Positions 21,001 to 23,554 of a stretch of 23,554 nt of DNA are shown piece after piece. A program made the translations under genes and the position numbers. The first letter of the stretch is position 1; each line of letters begins with the position of its first letter. The notes under the pieces were generated by a model, which saw only the letters and a program-made list of their open reading frames with translations, was not told the origin of the DNA and searched no databases. Origin of the DNA: Hemicentrotus pulcherrimus (Eukaryota > Echinodermata > Echinoidea > Camarodonta > Strongylocentrotidae); contig BEXV01000233.1 of assembly GCA_003118195.1 (NCBI GenBank), forward strand, positions 114,044 to 137,597, in the 5' to 3' direction.

Positions 21001-23227
21001 CAACTTTTTAGAAAGAACAGATGTAAAGTACATGTTACAACACATTATGTATTCAAGTCTTAGGAATACCAGGGCCATCCTGTACAGTCTACCAATCACC
21101 AACAATTATGTTGCTCTGTATATTACAGGTTCCATCTTGCGATATATATATATATATATATTATTTCTATTACAAAACTGACTTCTATGAAGAGATATTG
21201 CAAGTTTAAATGCACTCTTACAGGAAAGCACTTAGCTTGCCAGGAGGGGGTGTTTCATAAAGAGTTTGTGAAGTTACACATGACTTTACGAACGACTTGT
21301 ATATGAAGTGCCAGATAGGATGCCCAAAGTTTTTTCTGACATTTCCAATAACCTAAATTAAATTGTGGCAAAAAATATACTTTGCATTAAAAATGGTTGT
21401 TATAAAAAGAATGTTAATCTACATCTGCACAGTTCAACGTAATAAATAATAATCAATAATAATTGAGCATCCCATTTGGCTTTTCATACACAAGTCGTTC
21501 GTAAAGTCATGCGTAACTTAAAGAACAGCTTTATGAAAAACCCCCCAGGAGACTTACGTGCTCACATAAAATATGGTCCCCATGGAAACAGAGACCGAAT
21601 TGGGCTCTGTGCGTGAGGATTTTAATCATCCTAATTTCTTTAATACTCAATTAACTTAAGCCAATATATTGCTGGGTACATTTTTGAGGTAGATTCTATA
21701 CATTCTAACTGTATACAATTATTGTTTAGGTGATGGGTACACTTTAATCGTTCATAGTAGTTGCAAAGGGGTCAGTGAGAGACAGAAGAAATGGGTAGGA
21801 CACATAATGCGGCATGATGAGGGCTTGATGATCATAGTCATAGAAGGTCGTCTACATGGAAAGAAGATGAGGGGAAGACCTCGTAAAGGCTTTCTAGATG
21901 TTTTAATCCCAGAATGTGGAGCAACAGGATAGGAAATGGATGGCTCAAGACCGAGAAACCTGGAGAGACACTTGATGTAGAATTCTTATTGGGTCACTGA
22001 ACCTGTCATTAACTGACAGTTCACTATTGATGAAGAATTTCAAAGATAAGACTTTCATACCTTGACTAGGAGATCCCTCCTGACCGTGTCCTCCGCTCCG
22101 GTCTGATCACTGATGATTTCATTCCCACAAAGAGTGTCCGAGTCAAGAACAGATACGCCATTCACTACGGTCAACACAGATTAAAAGAAATTAGCTTGTA
22201 TTCATACACATAGAACAAGTTAAACCTGGTTTAATAAAATACAAAAATTATTTATGGAATGCCAAGCGTCACCCTCATTATAAGTAAACCAAAGTCATGA
22301 ACATCTATGACACCAATCAATATCAAATCATTTACACAAAAGCACATCATCAATTTATTTTAAACATCATATGAATAAAGCTTATGATTTAGAATTATGA
22401 AATATGATTTATAAATAAAGCTTTTGTCTAACCAATTGATGTGTAAATAGAACATGATGAAAACATCTGTTCAAATATTCATTTAATCATTTGAAAGCAT
22501 GGAAAGCAATATACATGAGTGTATAGACGTACCTTGGAGAGGGATTTGACCAAGAGCTAAAGGAACGATACGGAACTCCACCGAATCAGCTTGTCCTCCA
22601 CAGACGCAGACATCTTGAAAATCAGACTCTGAGAGCAGCGTAAAGTTCTCAGTCTTGGACAGGGTAACTCTCACCTGAAACAAACATTCCATAATAAAGA
22701 AACACCTTTGAGCAAATTTGTAGCCATGGTGCAAACAAAATAAAGATAGAAACTTGAAGAGAGTGGAATATTTCCCCCAGAGAGAGAAAATTTGGAGGTA
22801 TAGTCGCTTTGGTCTATGAAGAATGTCTGCCACAAAAATGGAGAGAAACAAAAAAAATACAATAAGTTAACTAAAAGACTTTTTAAGTTGCTTGCACAGT
22901 TTACCTATTTGATTTAAAAATCTAGACAGTTTTGGATGGGTCTCATAGTATTAAATAGACAAGGGCTCCTCAGCAGTTTGGTGACAAGCAAATCTTACCA
23001 CTAGACAGGAATCTAAGTAGTTGAAGACGCTTATTTTGATGGGAACGTTTTCTCCTCTGATGACGGAGTAAGGCAGAGAGAAAGAGAGGAAGAAAGGCTG
23101 GAAGGTCGTCAGAGAGGACGCGGGAGCAACCCCCAGACCATTCTCTGGGGACAGACAGAAAGCGTTTGCGATCCAGTCGGTGATGGTGTGAGGGGCTTGT
23201 ATATCGATCGACGCTGATCCAGACTCA
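8881..23227 (-). CDS. Thioester-containing protein (A2M/complement family), 3' part with EGF and NTR domains
   Basis: Eighteen exons on the minus strand, with consistent phases, encode about 1,212 codons. The product is expected to be secreted: family members trap proteases or bind surfaces through a Cys-Gln thioester. Order: post-bait A2M region (residues 1-160, SVIRGE), thioester domain (about 205-510, GCGEQN at 231-236), CUB-like strands and receptor-binding/MG8 region (about 515-709), acidic linker (710-1055), calcium-binding-type EGF (1057-1097), and six-cysteine NTR/C345C domain (1098-1212). Tyr347 occupies the place of the catalytic His of C3. N-glycosylation sequons NFT, NVS, NAT and NHT are present. 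The N-terminal half lies beyond the window. Two in-frame stops (TAG 19902-19904, TAA 12119-12121) interrupt the frame, so this copy may be a pseudogene or null allele even though its splice sites look intact. It is closer to A2M/CD109-type proteins in the thioester domain, but carries the C-terminal domain typical of C3/C4/C5. Confidence 0.93.
9018..9792 (-). other. Intron between exons Q and R
   Basis: AT-rich intron with no coding signal found. It holds a short CAA run near 9363-9375 and a TACCGGTA motif near 9164. The plus-strand open frame at 9242-9457 has no recognisable features. Confidence 0.6.
9793..9936 (-). CDS. Thioester gene exon Q: NTR domain core
   Basis: Phase 1 in and out (residues 1121-1167). 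The junction with exon P reads SDFVYIVK, the typical first strand after F-C-x-S-D. It continues through RVYRSFEV to C-T-C (1158, 1160), the middle cysteine pair of NTR domains. Donor GTACGT. Confidence 0.92.
9937..10877 (-). other. Intron between exons P and Q
   Basis: AT-rich intron without a convincing further exon. The minus-strand frame 10264-10629 (121 codons) is hydrophobic and has no family motif. AGGCCTAT occurs near 10050. I see no structured element. Confidence 0.6.
10878..10943 (-). CDS. Thioester gene exon P: start of NTR domain
   Basis: A 66-base exon, phase 1 in and out (residues 1099-1119). CAYCEDTLPEDGKDRFCNSDF is the opening of a netrin-like domain: a Cys-x-x-Cys pair, then F-C-x-S-D-F. 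Acceptor TTTAAAG, donor GTGAGT. Confidence 0.9.
10944..11907 (-). other. Intron between exons O and P
   Basis: No exon recognised. A 15-bp inverted repeat with one mismatch (11123-11137 with 11303-11317), flanked by GTGAAC/GTTCAC, may be the remains of a MITE. It includes a perfect CRE-type palindrome TGACGTCA (11304-11311); any regulatory role is unproved. Confidence 0.5.
11908..13071 (-). CDS. Thioester gene exon O: acidic repeat linker plus EGF module, with in-frame TAA
   Basis: The exon is 1,164 bases, phase 1 in and out (residues 711-1097). It starts with LTKSIELELECDPD, then a PPPLPPPLEP stretch and a long acidic Glu/Thr/Ser/Asp region with GSSSEE and GSSSSEE patches, an NVS sequon and few hydrophobic residues, so it is probably disordered. 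Three 30-residue repeats (12065-12334) follow. After a STPPPTPD hinge comes one EGF module with six cysteines and D-x-D-E-C start. TAA at 12119-12121 lies in repeat 3, so without read-through or splicing around it the EGF and NTR parts are lost. Donor GTAAGA at 11907. Confidence 0.88.
11911..12031 (-). other. Calcium-binding-type EGF module (part of exon O)
   Basis: Residues 1057-1097 begin DFDECTVENIC and have six cysteines (1061, 1067, 1073, 1082, 1084, 1096) in the EGF spacing, with PGTYECRCLDGY near the end. The N-terminal D-x-D-E-C and the C-x-N-x4-Y-x-C hydroxylation motif fit calcium-binding EGF domains. It lies downstream of the in-frame TAA. Confidence 0.93.
12065..12334 (-). repeat. 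Three tandem 90-nt coding repeats
   Basis: Units 12334-12245, 12244-12155 and 12154-12065 each encode 30 residues of the form VLDGTVETEVT-x-VMTKEAETGTA followed by an acidic tail. Period is exactly 90 nt and frame is kept. Codon 12 reads GAA, CAA and TAA in turn (first base at 12301, 12211, 12121). Confidence 0.95.
13072..13434 (-). other. Intron between exons N and O
   Basis: AT-rich intron of 363 bases with no repeat or exon recognised. Confidence 0.6.
13435..13537 (-). CDS. Thioester gene exon N: end of receptor-binding domain
   Basis: Phase 0 in, phase 1 out (residues 676-709). VQVFHFDVTKEFDVEDVKPGYVTVTDYYEK matches the last strands of MG8, including the D-Y-Y motif near which A2M itself ends. 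Here the frame continues into a large extra exon. Confidence 0.9.
13854..14019 (-). CDS. Thioester gene exon M: receptor-binding domain (MG8)
   Basis: Phase 2 in, phase 0 out (residues 621-675). ESNMALVTVVPPSGFYPIKSSL is the family's S-N-M-A-x-V block with the conserved G-F turn, followed by KRFEIDGEKINFYFDN. Donor GTGAGT. Confidence 0.93.
14034..14275 (-). mobile_element. 5'-truncated SINE copy with ATT-type tail
   Basis: Bases 14069-14275 match the body of the SINE at 3346-3583 on the same strand over about 200 bases, with scattered substitutions; the A-box part of the head is missing and the B-box is decayed. The 3' end runs into an (ATT)n-like microsatellite at about 14036-14060. It lies in the intron between exons L and M, directly upstream of exon M, in the gene's orientation. 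Confidence 0.88.
14276..14915 (-). other. Intron part between exons L and M
   Basis: No exon seen. The minus-strand frame at 14407-14694 lacks any family motif and is not needed for phase between exons L and M. Confidence 0.6.
14916..15043 (-). CDS. Thioester gene exon L
   Basis: Phase 0 in, phase 2 out (residues 578-619). IAINYNVKPSEPRQPSF is the conserved link after the CUB-like strands, and the strand with VCNDYRL begins the receptor-binding domain. The acceptor CCTACCTCCTAG is strong and the donor is GTAAAG. Confidence 0.88.
15373..15638. repeat. ACTGA-rich minisatellite
   Basis: Dense, imperfect copies of GAACTGACTGAACTGATT-like units, with more diverged sequence extending left to about 15330. 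The repeat ends 15 bases from the exon K donor. On the coding strand it reads as TCAGT/TCAAT repeats. Confidence 0.9.
15653..15877 (-). CDS. Thioester gene exon K: end of thioester domain and CUB-like strands
   Basis: Phase 0 both sides (residues 503-577). DTVMGLTALAKFAA closes the thioester domain; the following beta-rich stretch to GEGCALIQ corresponds to the CUB-like strands that join it to MG8. The donor lies 15 bases from the end of the ACTGA minisatellite in the next intron. Confidence 0.93.
15878..16308 (-). other. Intron between exons J and K
   Basis: AT-rich intron of 431 bases; no exon or mobile element recognised. Confidence 0.6.
16309..16523 (-). CDS. Thioester gene exon J: end of thioester domain
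   Basis: Phase 1 in, phase 0 out (residues 432-502). LRYW starts a Ser-rich surface loop, followed by the conserved INIEINSYMVLTEF block and WLIKNRGAHGGFGSTQ, the family hallmark of the last thioester-domain helices. Donor GTACGT. Confidence 0.94.
16524..17040 (-). other. Intron part between exons I and J
   Basis: AT-rich, no exon recognised. The minus-strand frame at 16685-16897 has no family motif and is not required by phase. Confidence 0.6.
17041..17260. mobile_element. MITE-like element with 20-bp terminal inverted repeats
   Basis: Termini 17041-17060 and 17241-17260 are inverted copies with one mismatch, sharing the TATTGCCCTTTG core, plus A-runs and T-runs outside. A GGGTCAGT motif also recurs near both ends. 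The 220-bp body has no coding capacity. It lies 27 bases beyond the exon I donor. Confidence 0.8.
17287..17449 (-). CDS. Thioester gene exon I
   Basis: Phase 0 in, phase 1 out (residues 377-430). It encodes RGLECVVADLE, then YALAQIAYALALA and a MNKLNERA helix, matching the thioester-domain helices of A2M. The donor GTTAAC departs from consensus, and a MITE-like element starts 27 bases downstream. Confidence 0.88.
17870..17944 (-). CDS. Thioester gene exon H
   Basis: A 75-base exon, phase 0 both sides (residues 352-376). GGVSSESMLTAYVVVTFLEAG continues the helix pair after the GG turn of the thioester domain. The acceptor CACACAG lies next to a long CT-rich tract on the coding strand (17952-18131), and the donor is GTAAGT. 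Confidence 0.9.
17952..18131. repeat. GA-rich tract (CT-rich on the coding strand)
   Basis: Long (GA)n-type runs at 17956-17972, 17992-18004 and 18106-18130, with GACA variants between. On the minus strand it forms an extended polypyrimidine region just upstream of the exon H acceptor and may lengthen its pyrimidine tract. Confidence 0.88.
18468..18637 (-). CDS. Thioester gene exon G: thioester domain helices
   Basis: Phase 1 in, phase 0 out (residues 296-351). NTWLTAFVVRSLAQ is the conserved thioester-domain helix block. The segment GCIRSVGYLGYKAMM aligns without gaps to the stretch that holds the catalytic His of C3; the equivalent residue here is Tyr347 (Asn in A2M). Its acceptor region is duplicated upstream at 18902-19053. 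Confidence 0.93.
18634..18787. repeat. Acceptor-region duplication, copy 1 (functional side)
   Basis: A 154-base stretch matching 18902-19053. It starts at the first bases of exon G, includes its 3' splice site, and covers the adjoining intron. Shared landmarks are TTACCTATCAGAG, AAGAAAGGTTGAGTTATG and TTGGACAACAAC. Confidence 0.88.
18788..18901 (+). mobile_element. tRNA-derived SINE between duplicated segments
   Basis: It carries A-box TGGCTCAGTGG and B-box GGTTCGAGCCC with tRNA-like spacing, then GTCATACCAAAGACTT, which resembles the start of the other SINE body, and a short diverged 3' part. It lies exactly between the two copies of the duplicated acceptor segment, opposite to the gene. 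Confidence 0.82.
18902..19053. repeat. Acceptor-region duplication, copy 2 (decoy acceptor)
   Basis: The second copy of the 18634-18787 segment. On the minus strand it keeps a CTGATAG acceptor before 18905 and would be met first by the transcript. Splicing here would give GNRRQKVPLL and then a stop, so it is a potential decoy exon. Confidence 0.8.
19130..19253. repeat. Direct repeat, 30 bp, two copies
   Basis: Copies at 19130-19159 and 19224-19253 differ at one base (TTTAAAAC versus TTTGAAAC) and share the ACAGATCTGGAAAAG end. They are 94 bases apart, in the intron just after the exon F donor. Confidence 0.85.
19291..19539 (-). CDS. Thioester gene exon F: thioester motif GCGEQN
   Basis: Phase 1 in and out (residues 213-294). 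After DDLLGPSLENLEHLIRLPT comes GCGEQN (19466-19483), where Cys232 and Gln235 form the internal thioester. The region through NIVALEYL and GYQRELTYRHSDGSFSAFG is the opening of the alpha-alpha barrel thioester domain. Donor is GTCAGT. Confidence 0.96.
19466..19483 (-). other. Thioester site codons (GCGEQN)
   Basis: The six codons of the conserved thioester motif. Cys (19478-19480) and Gln (19469-19471) would form the beta-cysteinyl-gamma-glutamyl bond. All key residues are intact here, even though TAG lies upstream in exon E. Confidence 0.95.
19554..19581. repeat. (GAT)n microsatellite beside exon F
   Basis: An imperfect GAT/AAT trinucleotide run 14 bases upstream of exon F on the coding strand. 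The His-rich frame that crosses it is intron sequence. Confidence 0.85.
19859..19963 (-). CDS. Thioester gene exon E, with in-frame TAG
   Basis: Acceptor TTAAACAG and donor GTGAGC fit, and the phases (1 in, 1 out) match both neighbours. The 3' half encodes NIVPDSTSGKIIITG, the family strand just before the thioester module. Codon 20 (19902-19904) is TAG. Between the LPS motif and NIVPDS there are about six residues more than in related proteins as I recall them, so a 21-base insertion bringing the stop is possible. A second AG (ATTAG) directly before AACATT could be an acceptor, but its phase would not fit exon D. Confidence 0.7.
20267..20450. mobile_element. MITE with TACAGTCAAACCTG inverted termini
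   Basis: The ends 20267-20280 and 20437-20450 are exact inverted repeats of 14 bp; similarity extends about 15 bases further in. The interior has two copies of a CCTGTCTACAAAGACCACCTG-like block. No coding capacity. Such AGTCAAACCTG-ended elements are common in marine invertebrates (from memory). Confidence 0.85.
20571..20622 (-). CDS. Thioester gene exon D (small)
   Basis: A 52-base exon, phase 0 in and phase 1 out (residues 160-176), after a strong T-rich acceptor and before donor GTGAGT. AEGVPTDYSWSSYFCLA fits the E-G-x-x motif that follows LLV in A2M-family proteins. Confidence 0.82.
20779..20992. mobile_element. MITE with perfect 26-bp inverted termini
   Basis: 20779-20804 and 20967-20992 are exact inverted repeats starting GGCCTGAATTCACAAAGG. 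The 162-bp interior has no coding capacity. I could not define a clear target-site duplication. Lies in the intron between exons C and D. Confidence 0.9.
21142..21161. repeat. (AT)n microsatellite
   Basis: A run of about ten AT dinucleotides between two MITE-like elements. Confidence 0.9.
21245..21549. mobile_element. MITE with about 60-bp inverted termini and AGGA flanks
   Basis: Left arm from about 21245 and right arm to about 21546 are imperfect inverted copies of about 60 bp; a 22-bp block beginning CATGACTTTACGAACGAC is exact. The ends are G-rich (GGGGGTGTTTCATAAAG). CCAGGA occurs at both outer borders, consistent with a short target duplication. The interior is non-coding. Confidence 0.85.
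21780..21968 (+). pseudogene. Decayed LINE reverse-transcriptase C-terminal fragment
   Basis: The frame from 21780 gives QKKWVGHIMRHD, then EGRLHGKKMRGRPRKGFLD, the typical tail of LINE-type reverse-transcriptase ORFs (W-x-G-H-x-x-R, then G-R-P-R). It hits TAG at 21930-21932; the adjacent frame then carries WMAQDRETWR, the next conserved block, so a frameshift separates them. It lies antisense in the intron between exons C and D and is dead. Confidence 0.75.
22061..22164 (-). CDS. Thioester gene exon C
   Basis: Phase 1 in, phase 0 out (residues 125-159). It encodes VNGVSVLDSDTLCGNE, then DTVRRDLLVK, matching the family's conserved cysteine and D-x-V-x-x-x-L-L-V block before the thioester domain. 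Too short for the ORF list; found by phase and family pattern. The acceptor (GACCGTAG) has a weak pyrimidine tract. Confidence 0.85.
22165..22532 (-). other. Intron between exons B and C
   Basis: AT-rich intron of 368 bases; no repeat or exon recognised. The intron between exons A and B (22675-22998) is similar. Confidence 0.6.
22533..22674 (-). CDS. Thioester gene exon B: A2M-domain strand region
   Basis: Phase 0 in, phase 1 out; acceptor TTTCAG, donor GTACGT. Residues 78-124 continue VRVTLSKTENFT (an NFT sequon), then a C-x-C-G-G pattern and an IVPLALG block that match the A2M region just after SVIRGE. The ATG-initiated open frame reaching to 22851 is intron read-through and not a start. 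Confidence 0.9.
22999..23227 (-). CDS. Thioester gene exon A: post-bait A2M domain
   Basis: Acceptor CTTCAG precedes 23227 and donor GTAAGA follows 22999. The exon enters in phase 2 and leaves in phase 0 (residues 1-77). It has the family block around PHTITDWIANAFCLS, then FQPFF and the strongly conserved SVIRGE. This is the first exon in the window, and the family requires many exons before it. Confidence 0.93.
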
Positions 23228-23554
23228 CTGAAGAATGGAAGAAAGTTCACAAAGATTCGGTTAAGGTTCATTCACATGGGATGCAGTTTTTCTTCTTTTC
23301 TAGTTTGAAACAAGTAAATGAATGACAAGCGGGAATAACAAAAAATTAGCTGAGTGACTTAAAGGTTTTCTGCATAAACTTCACTTATCTGTTTTTTATA
23401 AGATACAGAGTTGTGAAGCACTTATTTTGCCTTGGCGGTCTACCCTTACCTATGTGAATAAGGCAATGGAAAATGTGACCATACAATAAGTTTATTATCC
23501 ACTGAAATGATTTTACAATAAACTGTGATGTGTTTAAAAAAAAAAAAAAAAAAA
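23228..23554 (-). other. Intron upstream of exon A, ending in an A-run at the window edge
   Basis: No preceding exon could be supported. The plus strand ends with AATAAA (23517-23522) followed by 19 A residues, which looks like the polyadenylated end of a retroposed or transcribed sequence, or a contig end. An ACATAG/GTAAGG donor-like site near 23450 is discussed among the rejected items. Confidence 0.5.

Noticed and set aside
23400..23450. Additional exon upstream of exon A ending at a GTAAGG donor
   Set aside because: The phase can be made to fit, but the translation does not show the FPETW-type block expected just before exon A, so I do not call it.

Overview
The window reads as nuclear DNA of an invertebrate deuterostome, most likely a sea urchin. 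This rests on AT-rich sequence with long GT-AG introns, tRNA-derived SINEs, several foldback/MITE-like elements, and short motifs such as TACCGGTA and AGGCCTAT that I associate with echinoid genomes. The species assignment is inference; no search was run. I see nothing prokaryotic, no CRISPR array and no complete RNA gene.

Two protein-coding genes are supported. Left, plus strand (2289-4903): LSM6, a three-exon gene for the 83-residue Sm-like subunit of the Lsm1-7 and Lsm2-8 rings. All splice sites and phases agree, and the start follows an in-frame stop. Right, minus strand (8881-23227): the 3' part of a thioester-containing protein of the alpha-2-macroglobulin/complement family, rebuilt here as 18 coding exons with matching phases (about 1,212 codons). 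The signal peptide, first macroglobulin domains and bait region would lie beyond the right edge. In order, the window encodes the post-bait region, the thioester domain (GCGEQN), the CUB-like and receptor-binding (MG8) region, a long acidic Glu/Thr/Ser/Pro-rich linker ending in three 30-residue repeats, a calcium-binding-type EGF module, and a C-terminal netrin-like (NTR/C345C) domain with six cysteines, ending at TAG 8881-8883.

The most interesting points are in this gene. Placing an acidic repeat linker and an EGF module between the receptor-binding domain and the NTR domain is unusual for the family as I know it. Two in-frame stops interrupt otherwise well-formed exons: TAG just upstream of the thioester exon (19902-19904) and TAA in the third 90-nt repeat (12119-12121). 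The second falls at a codon whose first base differs in all three repeats (GAA, CAA, TAA). The copy may be a young pseudogene, a null allele, a length-polymorphic allele or a sequence error. The intron before exon G holds a tandem duplication of the acceptor region with a SINE between the copies.

The rest is intergenic and intronic: three SINE copies, four inverted-repeat elements in the introns, two strong hairpins between the genes, an ACTGA-rich minisatellite, polypyrimidine tracts, and a decayed LINE reverse-transcriptase tail. The two genes are convergent, with about 4 kb between their stop codons, and no functional link between them is implied.
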